Part shown: piece by piece, positions 45,124-53,918 of the stretch
Numbering within the stretch: the stretch's first letter is position 1
Layout: each line of letters starts with the position of its first letter
NCBI GenBank assembly: GCA_027624955.1
Contig: JAQBTG010000020.1
Span: 1-61,859 of the forward strand
Reading direction: 5' to 3'
Length of the DNA: 61,859 bases
Source: Pseudomonadota bacterium
GTDB taxonomy: Bacteria; Pseudomonadota; Alphaproteobacteria; UBA828
Translations under genes and position numbers: made by a program
Notes under the pieces: generated by a model
Told to the model about the DNA's origin: nothing
Database searches by the model: none
The model's input: the letters and a program-made list of their open reading frames with translations, nothing else

Positions 45124-46065
45124 TTAGGGGCGCACCGACGCCGACTTTGCCCGCGTGGTGACCAGAAACAAGCCAGCGAACATGAGTACAAGCGCGCCCC
45201 AAATCCAGGGGCTGTGGCGTTCGCCAAAAATCAGCACAGCCCAACCGATGCCCGCCAGTGGAGAGATGTAATTGTAGCTGGCGAAAAAAACTGGGCCGGC
45301 GAGACGAATTATCTCGAAAAATAGAATCCAAAATATAGCGTTTAGGAAGGTGACACCTATCAGGGCCAAACCGCCATCGTCCAGGCCGGCATCAAAAAAC
45401 CACCAGCTATTGGTTGCCGCCATGACCACAAAAAGTAGTGCGGACGCACACAGTAAAAGCCCCGCGGCCAGGGGAATGGAAATTGACTCGGGAGGGCGCA
45501 GGATGGCGACCAGCGCATTAGCAAAACCGTAACAGAGCGGCGCAATCAAGGCGAAGAGGACCCAGCCGACCATCTCGGGCTGCGGCAAACTGGATTTCGG
45601 CAAGACCACCAAAAGGACGGCCGCAAGCCCAATGCATAAACCGGCGAAACGCAGCGTGGTGTAACGCTCGATGCGAAACATGAGGGCAAAGCCAAACGTC
45701 AGCGCCGGCACCAAGGCCTGCCCGAGGCTGACGACCCCGGCGGGCAGGCGGTCTGCAACATAATTGAGCGCCAGAAATGGGACAACGAACTGGAGCACTG
45801 CGGCGACGCCATAGAGCCTCAAATAGGGCCAGCCTAGCGGCACGCGCTTTGCCGTGGCGAAGGTGACGATCAACAGAATCAAACCGGCGCCGAGACTTTG
45901 CCAAAACACATAGGCGACGACGGGAATGCCGGAAGTGATAGCAATTTTGTTGAGAGAGAAACTCAGACCCCACGTGATGCCACAAGCAAACAGCAACGCC
46001 GATGGCAAAAGCGGCACGCGCGCCAAACCGCCTGTCAGGCCATGCCAGTTTCCTTTCCGTGTCAT
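45124..46065 (-). CDS. EamA/DMT-family transporter
   Basis: A 313-aa integral membrane protein with about ten hydrophobic helices in two EamA repeats, typical of drug/metabolite exporters. Each half has the usual layout (WGLSFSLNKIAI at the start of the first; FANALVAILRPPES between the halves; SYNYISPLAGIGWAVLIFGE near the end). ATG 46065 is preferred over GTG 46080. It is convergent with the monooxygenase and divergent from the dioxygenase, so it may export or import an intermediate of that pathway, but this is only positional. Confidence 0.9.
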   Translation of the reverse strand: MTRKGNWHGLTGGLARVPLLPSALLFACGITWGLSFSLNKIAITSGIPVVAYVFWQSLGAGLILLIVTFATAKRVPLGWPYLRLYGVAAVLQFVVPFLALNYVADRLPAGVVSLGQALVPALTFGFALMFRIERYTTLRFAGLCIGLAAVLLVVLPKSSLPQPEMVGWVLFALIAPLCYGFANALVAILRPPESISIPLAAGLLLCASALLFVVMAATNSWWFFDAGLDDGGLALIGVTFLNAIFWILFFEIIRLAGPVFFASYNYISPLAGIGWAVLIFGERHSPWIWGALVLMFAGLFLVTTRAKSASVRP

Positions 46066-46272
46066 CAGATTCAATTCCACTCAATATGGTTGTGATGGAT
46101 CTTAATGCATCAGACCGGGCAACTCCGCTGCTATATCTGCCTCGGAGGCGCGCCGGTTGCAGCCTTACGTATCCACGAATATCTTACGAAGCACCGGCCC
46201 CGCCGGCGTGAGGGTGCGGGTCGCCAGCAAAGTTTCTTAACATGATTGCAGAGCATCTTAGGGAAGAGGGCC

Positions 46273-47190
46273 ATGGCCGTTAAATCGTTGCAGCATTTTT
46301 GCCTGGCGGTTCCCGACCCGGCGCTCGGCGGAAAATTCTATTAAGATTTCGGACTCGAAGCCGACGACCGAGGAAACAGCCTCGCACTGCGCTGCGCTGG
46401 GCGGGATCAGGATCAAGTCGTCCTGGTCGAGGGCGCGCGCCGGAAGTTGCATCATATCAGTCTTGGCACCGACACAGCCGGGCTCGAAACGCTAAAAAAG
46501 GAGCTCGAAGCAAACGGCACCAAATTGCTCGACCCGCCGGCACTGGTGTCCGGCGAGGGCCTGTGGTTCCGCGACCCGGAGGGCGTGCTCCTTAACCTCT
46601 CGGTCGCCGATCCGGCGCCGTGGGCCGACGCACCGGAATGGCGCATCAATAATCCGGGGCATTACGACCGCCGCGGTGTGCGTGGATTTCCGGCCCGCGA
46701 CACCGTGGTCAAGCCGCGCCGCCTCGGTCATCTGCTCTCCTTCACGACAAATATCGAAGACAAAATCGATTTCTACACCCGCGTACTGGGCATGCGGCTG
46801 AGCGACCGCGCACAGGATATGGTAGCGTTTTTACATGTCCCCGGCGGCAGCGATCATCATGTGCTGGCGTTTCTGGCGGGCGAGCGGCCGGGCTTCCACC
46901 ATGCCAGTTTTAAAGTCGCGAACGTCGATGAGGTCGGCCTTGGCGGCTGCCAAATGATCGCTAAAGGCCATCGCAATGGCTGGGGACTGGGCCGCCATGT
47001 GATTGGCTCAAACTTCTTTCACTATATCCGCGACCCGTGGAACGGGATGGCCGAATATTTTTGCGATATCGACTATATTCCTGCCGATGCGGTGTGGCAG
47101 CCCAAGGACTGGCCGCTGGAAGACTCGCTTTATGTATGGGGCCCGGATCTGCCGGAAGATTTCCCGATCAATTTCGAAGAGCCCGCATAG
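46273..47190 (+). pseudogene. Extradiol dioxygenase (VOC family) interrupted by in-frame TAA
   Basis: The frame from ATG 46273 (GAGGG upstream) to the stop at 47188-47190 encodes a two-domain vicinal-oxygen-chelate protein of 305 codons, except that codon 24 is TAA (46342-46344), inside KFY*DFGLEADD. Reading is in frame and protein-like on both sides, so a single base change such as GAA to TAA explains it. The catalytic C-terminal domain keeps a plausible iron triad: His in RLGHLLSF, His in GFHHASF and Glu in GMAEYFCDI. The part after the stop could start at TTG 46447 but would lack about 58 residues of the N-terminal domain. A recent nonsense mutation or a base-call error is likely. Confidence 0.85.
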
Positions 47191-47261
47191 CCACCGACGC
47201 CATTATTGGCGCCTGCGTTGATGAATGCGATCGCCTAACTCGCCCATTTGCCTGGTTTGAA

Positions 47262-48176
47262 CTAGGCAAGAGCATCGGCGATGGCGACTTGGTACGGCGT
47301 TTCGCGGAACTCCGGCAATACTGCGGTGAGCTTGGCGCCGTCAATGGCGTGCGGCCGGCGCCAGAGATACGACATCTCCGCGACTTCGCGCATTTCCGGC
47401 ATGGCGAGTCCGAGCAACCAGATCATCGGCCACGACAACCCTTTGACCTTTAATTTACGCCCAACGGAGCGCGACATGGCATCGACCAGCATCCGTCCGG
47501 TGAGCGCATATCCTGGAAAGCCGAATTCTTCGAAGGCGGCAAAGCCAACCCGCTTGTCCGCCAGCCCCGTCATTGCGCGTGCCATATCAGGCAGATAGGC
47601 CCAACTGTGGGTGCAGTCTAGCGGGCCGGGATACATCACCCGGCCTTTGGTTACATGGGCTGCGATATGGCTGTCGAACCAATTGCCGGTCTTTTGGCGC
47701 TCTATGAAATCTCCGGCGCGGAGGATGATCGTGCACACACCGTCGGCGACCGCATCGGCATAGGCGCGTTCCATCTCGGCGCGCAGGCGGCCCTTACGGG
47801 TTGTCGGAGCGGCCAGCGTATCTTCCGCCAGGCGCGCCGGCATCGCGGCGCCATAATGATAGACGTTGCCGGGGATCATCACTGTCGCGCCGGACGCCTG
47901 GGCGGCGGCAATAACGTTGGCCGTCAAACGCGGTAGGTCGCGCTGCCATCGACTGTACGGCGGGTTCAGCGCATTGACGATGACATCACATCCCCGAGCA
48001 GCGCCGGCCAACACCGATGCATCGAAGGCATCGCCGGCAATCCACTCGATCGCCGCCGGTCCCTCCGCGCTGGAGCGGGCAAGGCCGCGCACCCGCCAGC
48101 CGGCGGTGAGAAAGGCGTCAGCTGCGGTGCGACCGAAACGACCCTTGGCGCCGAGAATAACGACTCTTGGCGGCAT
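47262..48176 (-). CDS. NAD(P)-dependent epimerase/NmrA-like protein
   Basis: A 304-aa atypical short-chain dehydrogenase. The nucleotide-binding loop is LGAKGRFGR (about 8-16), then VIVNALNPPYSRW, VMIPGNVYHYG in place of the usual YxxxK, and HSWAYLPDMARAM. The SYK triad is not clear, so it may be a sensor-like or unusual oxidoreductase. It faces the dioxygenase gene and is divergent from a LysR regulator with a shared 118-base control region, which suggests LysR control. Confidence 0.85.
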   Translation of the reverse strand: MPPRVVILGAKGRFGRTAADAFLTAGWRVRGLARSSAEGPAAIEWIAGDAFDASVLAGAARGCDVIVNALNPPYSRWQRDLPRLTANVIAAAQASGATVMIPGNVYHYGAAMPARLAEDTLAAPTTRKGRLRAEMERAYADAVADGVCTIILRAGDFIERQKTGNWFDSHIAAHVTKGRVMYPGPLDCTHSWAYLPDMARAMTGLADKRVGFAAFEEFGFPGYALTGRMLVDAMSRSVGRKLKVKGLSWPMIWLLGLAMPEMREVAEMSYLWRRPHAIDGAKLTAVLPEFRETPYQVAIADALA

Positions 48177-48228
48177 ATCACTTCCCTTCCTATTTTCGAT
48201 TGGCTCGATTGAGCTAAGTTAGCTATTT

Positions 48229-48245
48229 GTTTTTCGATAGAAAAC
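48229..48245. promoter_or_regulatory. LysR-type operator candidate
   Basis: The dyad GTTTT-TCGATAG-AAAAC (48229-48245) contains the T-N11-A pattern used by LysR-type regulators. It lies in the AT-rich 118-base interval between the divergent NmrA-like gene and the LysR gene, 49 bases before the LysR ATG and 52 bases before the other start. Confidence 0.5.
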
Positions 48246-48294
48246 AATATATTTTGCCTATCTATTATTCATTTTTGAATTGATCGGTGAAATT

Positions 48295-49173
48295 ATGGCG
48301 TTCGAGTGGAGCCTGCTGCAAAGCTTCATCGCCGTCGCGGAAGAAGGCTCGCTATCCGGCGCAGCGCGTGCCCTTGGCGGCAGTCAACCGACCATGGGCC
48401 GCCATGTCGGCGCCCTCGAGGCAGCGCTCGGCGTGCGCCTGTTCGAGCGCGCCGCCGGCGGGCTGGAACTCACGGCAACCGGTATCGAACTGCTCGAGCA
48501 TGCCGCGCTGATGGCCGAAGCCGCCCATCGGCTTTCGCTCGCTGCCGAGGGCCGGGCTGAAGCGATCGCCGGCACCATCCGCCTCACGGCCAGCGAAATC
48601 GTCGCCACCTATATCCTACCCGATATTCTTACTGCGCTGCGACGGGCCGAGCCTGAGATCGAAATTGAGTTGGTCGCCTCCGAACGCACGGAGAATCTGT
48701 TGCAGCGCGAAGCCGACATTGCGGTGCGCATGTACCGGCCGACCCAGGCGGATGTCTTTACGCGCAGGGTCGGCGATCTCCGGATTGGCATGTTCGTAGC
48801 TGAAAGCTATGCAGCGCGGCGCGGCGTGCCGCAATCAATCGAAGATTTCCGCGACCACGACATCATCGGCTATGATCGCGGCGACCAGATAATCCGTGGC
48901 TTTCGTGAAGCGGGGCTGGATATCGGCCGCCGCTTCTTTTCGTTCCGTTGCGACAATCAAGTTGTCTGCTGGCGCATGGTCGTCGCCGGCTATGGCATCG
49001 GCTTCAATCAAATCTCAATCGGCGAGGCCGAACCCGGCGTCATGCGAATTCCATTGAAGACCGAATTGCCCACCCTGCCGATATGGCTGACCGCCCATTC
49101 GGAACTGAAGACCAGTCATCGCGTGCGTCGGGTTTTCGACTTTCTCGCCGACGCGGTCGGCCGGGCCACATGA
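48295..49173 (+). CDS. LysR-family transcriptional regulator
   Basis: A 292-aa regulator. The N-terminal winged helix-turn-helix spans residues 1-60 (FIAVAEEGSLSGAARALGGSQPTMGRHVGALEAALG and LFERAAGGLELT); the effector domain follows from about 85. ATG 48295 precedes the typical WSLLQSF start, five codons inside the longest frame. It is divergent from the NmrA-like gene and most likely controls it through the shared spacer. Link to the dioxygenase cluster is inference from distance. Confidence 0.92.
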   Translation: MAFEWSLLQSFIAVAEEGSLSGAARALGGSQPTMGRHVGALEAALGVRLFERAAGGLELTATGIELLEHAALMAEAAHRLSLAAEGRAEAIAGTIRLTASEIVATYILPDILTALRRAEPEIEIELVASERTENLLQREADIAVRMYRPTQADVFTRRVGDLRIGMFVAESYAARRGVPQSIEDFRDHDIIGYDRGDQIIRGFREAGLDIGRRFFSFRCDNQVVCWRMVVAGYGIGFNQISIGEAEPGVMRIPLKTELPTLPIWLTAHSELKTSHRVRRVFDFLADAVGRAT

Positions 49174-49212
49174 ACAAGGGCTCAACCAAATTCGGCCAAG
49201 CCCTTGAAAAAT

Positions 49213-49287
49213 TGGAGCGGGTGATGAGATTCGAACTCACGACTTCAACCTTGGCAAGGTTGCGCTCTACCCCTGAGCTACACCCGC
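49213..49287 (-). tRNA. tRNA-Gly (GCC)
   Basis: A 75-base tRNA with encoded CCA. The acceptor stem pairs GCGGGTG with CACCCGC, the anticodon stem CAACC/GGTTG encloses TTGCCAA with anticodon GCC, and the T-loop is GTTCGAATC. It decodes GGC and GGU. It lies just after the LysR gene on the opposite strand. Confidence 0.96.
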
Positions 49288-49312
49288 GTCTAAGCCTGTC
49301 AGGCTGGCAGGG

Positions 49313-49340
49313 ATATTACGTCATGCAGCGGGTCATTCAA
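49313..49340 (-). promoter_or_regulatory. Promoter of tRNA-Gly
   Basis: On the minus strand TTGAAT (49340-49335) and TAATAT (49318-49313) are spaced by 16 bases. Start of transcription would be near 49306, about 19 bases upstream of the mature tRNA. Confidence 0.5.
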
Positions 49341-49410
49341 GTCCCGTCTCGCATTTCAATGTTATCATGGCAAAATACCGATTCGTTAACCGTTGCGAAC
49401 GCATAGAACC

Positions 49411-49923
49411 ATGCCACTCGACAGTGAACAATTGTTCAGCCGGTTTCGCCAGTTGGGCATCTCCTTTGAGACGCACAGCCATCCGGCCGTGTTCACGGTT
49501 GAAGAAGCCCAACTCCATTGCGGCCATTTTCCCGGCGCGCATTGCAAGAATCTTTTTCTCAAGGACAAAAAGGGCCAGCTCTGGCTGGCGGTCATGTTGG
49601 ATGGTCGTGAGGTGAATATAAAAGCGCTGCAAAATGCAATGGGCGCGGCGCGGCTTTCGTTTGGCAGGGCCGAGTTGCTACATGAAGTGCTCGGCGTCAT
49701 TCCCGGTGCGGTCACGCCGTTCGGGCTGATAAACGATACCGAGCAGCGGGTACGGGTTTTCCTCGACGCCGACATGATGGCCGCCGAGTTGGTCAATTTT
49801 CACCCTTTGCGAAATGACGCGACGACGGCGATGGCGCCGGCCGGCCTGCGTCGCTTCATCGCCGCTTGCGGCCACGACGCGCACGACCTGGAATTTCCGC
49901 TTGGCCGAGAAACCGAGCCGTAA
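49411..49923 (+). CDS. YbaK/ProX-family prolyl-tRNA deacylase
   Basis: A 170-aa single-domain editing factor that hydrolyses mischarged prolyl-tRNA in trans. The fold is marked by HSHPAVFTVEEAQ, HCGHFPGAHCKNLFLKDKKG, the substrate lysine in this region, ALQNAMGAARLSFG and VLGVIPGAVTPFGLIND. The later VFLDADMMAAELVNFHPLRNDATTAM is typical. It resembles ProXp-ala/PrdX, which clear Ala-tRNA(Pro). ATG 49411 was chosen over a track start at 49393 because the homologous N-terminus begins there. Confidence 0.9.
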   Translation: MPLDSEQLFSRFRQLGISFETHSHPAVFTVEEAQLHCGHFPGAHCKNLFLKDKKGQLWLAVMLDGREVNIKALQNAMGAARLSFGRAELLHEVLGVIPGAVTPFGLINDTEQRVRVFLDADMMAAELVNFHPLRNDATTAMAPAGLRRFIAACGHDAHDLEFPLGRETEP

Positions 49924-49979
49924 TTGCGCCTGTGATAAAATAGCGCTAACAACGGGACGATGAACATTATGGAGCAAGC

Positions 49980-50882
49980 ATGGAAGAGCTAATCGGACAG
50001 GGTGCGGGCGCGCCAAGCGCGGTCGTGGACAGCACCACGCAGACATTCGTCGCTGATGTCGTCGAAGCGTCAATGGAGCAGCCCGTCATCGTCGATTTCT
50101 GGGCGCCATGGTGCGAGCCCTGCAAAACCCTCGGCCCGACCCTGGAAAAGATCGTCAACGCGACCCAGGGTAAGGTCAAGCTGGTCAAGGTCGATATCGA
50201 CCAAAATCAGGAAATCGCCGCGCAGATGCGCATTCAATCTATTCCCGCGGTATTTGCGTTTAAGGACGGCCAGCCGATAGATGGCTTTGTCGGCGCGCAA
50301 TCGGAAAGCCAAATAAAGACTTTTGTCGAGCGGCTGACCGGACCGATTGGCCCGACGCCGGTGGAACAAGCCATGGAGCAAGCGCAACAGGCTCTCGCAG
50401 AACAGGATTTCAACAGCGCCGCCAATATTTATGGCCAGGTGCTTAAACATGCGCCGGAAGAAATCGCCGCCGTGGCCGGCATGGCGCGCAGCCTGTTGGG
50501 CATGGGCGACGCACCGGGCGCGCGTGAAATACTCGACGCCGTGGATGAAAAACTCGCCACCCACATCGATATTGAAGGCGCCCGGGCAGCCTTGGAGCTG
50601 GCCGAGCGGGCGGAAGAATCCGGCGACGAAGCGGAAATGCGCGCCCGTCTCGACACGAACGAAAACGACCATCAGGCCAGATATGACCTCGCCATGGCGT
50701 ATTACGCCAAGGCACAAAACGAAGAAGCCATCGACGAACTGCTCGAGATCATACGGCGCGACCGCGCCTGGAACGAAGAGGCGGCGCGTGTGATGTTGCT
50801 GCAAATCTTCGAGGCTCTCGGCCCAAAGCACGAACTCACTGCAGGCGGCAGACGCAAACTTTCCTCAATTCTGTTTTCCTGA
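49980..50882 (+). CDS. CnoX-like thioredoxin-TPR protein
   Basis: A 300-aa co-chaperone. Residues 1-115 form a thioredoxin domain with the active site WCEPC (Cys45, Cys48) instead of the common WCGPC; both cysteines are kept, so it may be redox-active as in Caulobacter CnoX, unlike E. coli CnoX. The rest is tetratricopeptide-like (LAEQDFNSAANIYGQVLKHAP and LAMAYYAKAQNEEAIDELLEI). CnoX protects proteins in bleach stress and works with chaperonins. GGAG precedes ATG 49980. It starts a four-gene operon. Confidence 0.92.
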   Translation: MEELIGQGAGAPSAVVDSTTQTFVADVVEASMEQPVIVDFWAPWCEPCKTLGPTLEKIVNATQGKVKLVKVDIDQNQEIAAQMRIQSIPAVFAFKDGQPIDGFVGAQSESQIKTFVERLTGPIGPTPVEQAMEQAQQALAEQDFNSAANIYGQVLKHAPEEIAAVAGMARSLLGMGDAPGAREILDAVDEKLATHIDIEGARAALELAERAEESGDEAEMRARLDTNENDHQARYDLAMAYYAKAQNEEAIDELLEIIRRDRAWNEEAARVMLLQIFEALGPKHELTAGGRRKLSSILFS

Positions 50883-50912
50883 CGTGCCGCCCGATTAAGG
50901 ACGACATACGGC

Positions 50913-51584
50913 ATGGGCCAAGAATTGAACCAGTGGACGACCGAGGAACTGCCGACCGTCATCCCCATATTTCCGCTTGCCGGCGTCTTGCTGTTGCCCG
51001 GTGGGCGCCTGCCGCTAAATATCTTTGAGCCGCGTTATCTTGAAATGACCCAGGACGCCATGGCATCGCATCGCATCATCGGCATGATTCAGCCGGCTGA
51101 TCCCTATAGCCGTGACTTCGAACCGGAAACTTATGAGACCGGTTGCGCCGGCCAGGTCACGGAATTCGAGGAGACGGCAGACGACCGGATACTCGTCACT
51201 CTCACCGGGGTGTGCCGTTTCGCGGTGGCGAACGAACTTCCTCGCGAGGAGCTTCTTTACCGCCGCGTGACCGCTCGCTATCAACCCTACGCCTGCGATC
51301 TGATCCAGGAAAATGCGATCGCGCTCGACCGTGACTGCCTGATCTCAGCGCTCAGAAAGTTTTTCGCAACGCGGGGCATAAGAGCGGATTGGTCAGCGAT
51401 TGACGATTTAAGTAACGAAGACCTGATGACAAACTTCGCCATGGCCTGCCCATTCGGGCCAAGCGAGAAGCAGGCGCTCTTAGAATGCCGGGAAACGAGC
51501 GAGCGCAGCGCCATGTTTCAGTCCCTGCTGGAAATGGCGGCGCATGAGCGTAGCGGAAAGGCGCGGCCGAGCGCGCCGCAATAA
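50913..51584 (+). CDS. LON-substrate-binding-domain protein
   Basis: A 223-aa protein with only the N-terminal substrate-recognition domain of Lon protease: [19 protein letters not shown] then [15 protein letters not shown] and [27 protein letters not shown]. No ATPase or protease domain is present. These stand-alone proteins are widespread, but their role is not defined. It is the second gene of the thioredoxin-LON-Trm112-DUF971 operon, 30 bases after cnoX. Confidence 0.93.
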   Translation: MGQELNQWTTEELPTVIPIFPLAGVLLLPGGRLPLNIFEPRYLEMTQDAMASHRIIGMIQPADPYSRDFEPETYETGCAGQVTEFEETADDRILVTLTGVCRFAVANELPREELLYRRVTARYQPYACDLIQENAIALDRDCLISALRKFFATRGIRADWSAIDDLSNEDLMTNFAMACPFGPSEKQALLECRETSERSAMFQSLLEMAAHERSGKARPSAPQ

Positions 51585-51616
51585 GATTTTATGCCTGCAC
51601 AATCGGAGTATCGGAT

Positions 51617-51808
51617 ATGAATGAAACCAGCGCCGGGGTAGACCCCAAGCTCCTGGAAATCCTGGTTTGCCCGGTCACCAAAGAGCCGCTTATTTACGAC
51701 GCAGCGGCGCAGGAATTGATCAGCGAGAAAGCCAAGTTGGCCTATCCCATCCGCGACGGCATTCCGATTATGTTGCCGGACGAAGCGCGTCACCTCGACA
51801 AAGATTGA
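51617..51808 (+). CDS. Trm112 family protein
   Basis: A 63-aa zinc-finger-like protein of the Trm112 family. It starts near [17 protein letters not shown] and shows [27 protein letters not shown], the common bacterial form with only one cysteine of the CxxC knuckle retained (VCPVTK). Eukaryotic and archaeal members activate methyltransferases; the bacterial role is less clear. It is 32 bases after the LON gene and 10 bases before the DUF971 gene. Confidence 0.93.
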   Translation: MNETSAGVDPKLLEILVCPVTKEPLIYDAAAQELISEKAKLAYPIRDGIPIMLPDEARHLDKD

Positions 51809-51818
51809 GCGGAAGAAT

Positions 51819-52190
51819 ATGGCTTCGCCCCACGAGACAGTCCACTGGCCAACGGAGATCCGTTACAAAAGTGGCGAGAAAGCGCTGGAGATCGATTTTG
51901 ACGACGGCGAATGCTTCCACTTCCCGGCTGAATTTTTGCGCGTCGAATCGCCTTCGGCTGAGGTTATGGGACATGGCGAGGGCAAGACCATCATCGCTGG
52001 CCGGCGTCATGTCGGAATCATGGAAATCGAGCCAGTTGGCAATTACGCGGTGCGCATCCGCTTTGACGATATGCACGATACCGGCATCTATTCTTGGTCG
52101 TACCTGCGCTATCTCGGCGACGGGCAACCTGAAGTTTGGGCGCAGTATCTGGCCGCCCTGCAGGAAAAGGGCCTAAGTCGAGATCCTTGA
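51819..52190 (+). CDS. DUF971 (gamma-butyrobetaine hydroxylase N-terminal-like) protein
   Basis: A 123-aa protein with the domain seen at the N-terminus of gamma-butyrobetaine hydroxylases: WPTEIRYKSGEKALEIDFDDGECFHFPAEFLRVESPSAEV, then GRRHVGIMEIEPVGNYAVRIRF and DTGIYSWSYLRYLG. Such proteins have been linked to Fe-S cluster processes in some reports, but this is not settled. GGAAG precedes ATG 51819. It closes the operon. Confidence 0.92.
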   Translation: MASPHETVHWPTEIRYKSGEKALEIDFDDGECFHFPAEFLRVESPSAEVMGHGEGKTIIAGRRHVGIMEIEPVGNYAVRIRFDDMHDTGIYSWSYLRYLGDGQPEVWAQYLAALQEKGLSRDP

Positions 52191-52205
52191 TTGCCAGCCC
52201 GAGCC

Positions 52206-53054
52206 TCAGGCCAGAAAGGCGTTGACCACCGTGTTGAACTTGGCCGGGTTCTCATAAAACATGAAATGCGAGCCACCTTCACTGGCACCGAAAATAACGC
52301 ATTCCGCGCCGGGTATTTGCTCGGCGATCCATTCCTGCGTGTGTGCCGGAAAAATACTGGCGTGCCCGCCGACGACCAGCGTCGGCAAGCGGATGGCACG
52401 AACCACGTCGCGCCAATCGATCATCGCATGATGGTAGACGAGGTTTGCAGCGTGGATGCGCGGCAGTTTGAGATTCTCTGCGGCGATCCACAGCAAATCG
52501 TCGCGCGCCACGCCTGCAGTGAACATCCCGGCAAGGAGATCAGCCGTCGCTTCAGCATCGGTCGCGGTTAACACTTTATGGTATTGCGCGGCGAGGTCCA
52601 GGGGACCCGCAAAGAGACAATCAAGTGCCTTACGTTCAGCCTGAGGCCAACTCGGATTGCCAGTAACCGCAGCCGCCTCATCAACCAGGATCAGGCGTGA
52701 CAGACGCTCCGCGCCAAACAGATCGAGATAGCACCAGCTCACCGAGCAGCCCATCGAATGGCCGAGCAGATCCACATCATGGAGATCGAGCGCGATCAGA
52801 ACTTCGTGCAAGTCGGCAGCTAGCCGGCTGATGCGGTAGCCGCCAGCTGGCTTGTCAGATTCGCCATGGCCGCGCATATCGAGAGCAATCACGCGTCGGC
52901 CTTCAGCCAGGGCGCTCATTTGATATTTGAACTCCGCCGCGCTCTGCGACCAGCCGGGCAGCATCACTAATGGCTTTCCGGCGCCCGCCTCCTGGTAGCG
53001 CAGTGTCACACTACCGGAAATAGTGACGGCCTTCTGGATCACTTCTCTGGCCAT
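52206..53054 (-). CDS. Alpha/beta hydrolase
   Basis: A 282-aa serine hydrolase: oxyanion PGWSQSAAEF, nucleophile in LLGHSMGCSVSW, acid in the LVVGGHASIF region and base His in GGSHFMFYENPAKFN. The RGHGESDKP motif and length fit haloperoxidase/lactonase-like enzymes. The frame could start at TTG 53078, which overlaps the upstream stop, but ATG 53054 is preferred. It is the last of msrA-SDR-hydrolase. The substrate is not known. Confidence 0.88.
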   Translation of the reverse strand: MAREVIQKAVTISGSVTLRYQEAGAGKPLVMLPGWSQSAAEFKYQMSALAEGRRVIALDMRGHGESDKPAGGYRISRLAADLHEVLIALDLHDVDLLGHSMGCSVSWCYLDLFGAERLSRLILVDEAAAVTGNPSWPQAERKALDCLFAGPLDLAAQYHKVLTATDAEATADLLAGMFTAGVARDDLLWIAAENLKLPRIHAANLVYHHAMIDWRDVVRAIRLPTLVVGGHASIFPAHTQEWIAEQIPGAECVIFGASEGGSHFMFYENPAKFNTVVNAFLA

Positions 53055-53074
53055 GCCGAACTTATTCCGTGCGC

Positions 53075-53911
53075 TCAAGAACTGGCGAGCGCCTCGACGG
53101 GCTCCGCGGCGGATCCCCTGTCGCCGCTTCCCGGCACACAGCCGCCGCAGACGGCAAGTGTTTGCGCGGTAATGAAGCGGCCACGATCGCTAGCCAGAAA
53201 CACCGCCATGTCGGCGATCGAATCTGGGGTTAACAAAGCGCCGAGCATGTTGCCACGCATGTTGTCGTTGTAGAGCATCTCATACGGTGCGCCAGATGCG
53301 TCAGCCATGCCCTGGTGCAACTGCTGCGCCATCTTCGTCTCGACCCAGCCAGGCGCGATGGTGTTGACCCGCACGCCGTGCGCGCCAAGCTCATCGGCCA
53401 AACAGTGCATGTAGGCGTTCAGGCCGTTCTTCGATGCGGCATAGGCGCCCCAGCCAGCGGCATGCGCGTTCGCCGCGATCGACGAGATGAATATCACCGA
53501 AGCATTGGCGCCGGATTGTACGAGCGCCGGATAGACCGCGCGGGCGACCAAAAAGGGTGCCGTCAAATTGGTGGCGAGGATCGCCTTCCACGTTTCCGGC
53601 GCCATGTTTGGCGTAGGCTGCAAGCTACAGATACCAGCATTGTTGACCAAAATATCGAGCCCGCCGAGAGCCTCGAGAACATCGGCGCACATGGCGCCGA
53701 TGGCGTCTTCTTCGGTCAGGTCGGCAAGCGCCGGAACCGCGCTGCCGCCGGCGCTCTCAATGGCCGCGAGTGTGGCGGAGATCCGCGCCGCGCTACGGCC
53801 ATGCACCGCGACCACAGCGCCTTCGCGCGCTAGCGCCTCCGCGATTTCTCGCCCGATGCCGTCTCCGGCGCCGGTGACCAGCGCGCGCTTGCCCTTTAGC
53901 GACGTATCCAT
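53075..53911 (-). CDS. Short-chain dehydrogenase/reductase
   Basis: A 278-aa SDR: cofactor motif TGAGDGIG, NNAG in ILVNNAGICSL, catalytic Ser in VIFISSIAA with Tyr/Lys in WGAYAASKNGLNAY, and a C-terminus with CGG and a 20-residue polar tail (VPGSGDRGSAAEPVEALASS) beyond the usual ending. ATG 53911 was chosen because it begins the family N-terminus (LKGKRALVTGAG); the open frame to 54118 runs into msrA. It lies 7 bases after msrA and overlaps the hydrolase. The substrate is not known. Confidence 0.9.
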   Translation of the reverse strand: MDTSLKGKRALVTGAGDGIGREIAEALAREGAVVAVHGRSAARISATLAAIESAGGSAVPALADLTEEDAIGAMCADVLEALGGLDILVNNAGICSLQPTPNMAPETWKAILATNLTAPFLVARAVYPALVQSGANASVIFISSIAANAHAAGWGAYAASKNGLNAYMHCLADELGAHGVRVNTIAPGWVETKMAQQLHQGMADASGAPYEMLYNDNMRGNMLGALLTPDSIADMAVFLASDRGRFITAQTLAVCGGCVPGSGDRGSAAEPVEALASS

Positions 53912-53918
53912 GGTCCGG

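Noticed and set aside
46342-46344. Recoding of TAA as a sense codon (suggested by TAA in the dioxygenase and before the M48 gene)
   Set aside because: TAA is used as a normal terminator in this window, for example at 7538-7540 for the phosphodiesterase. No recoding is needed to read the other genes.
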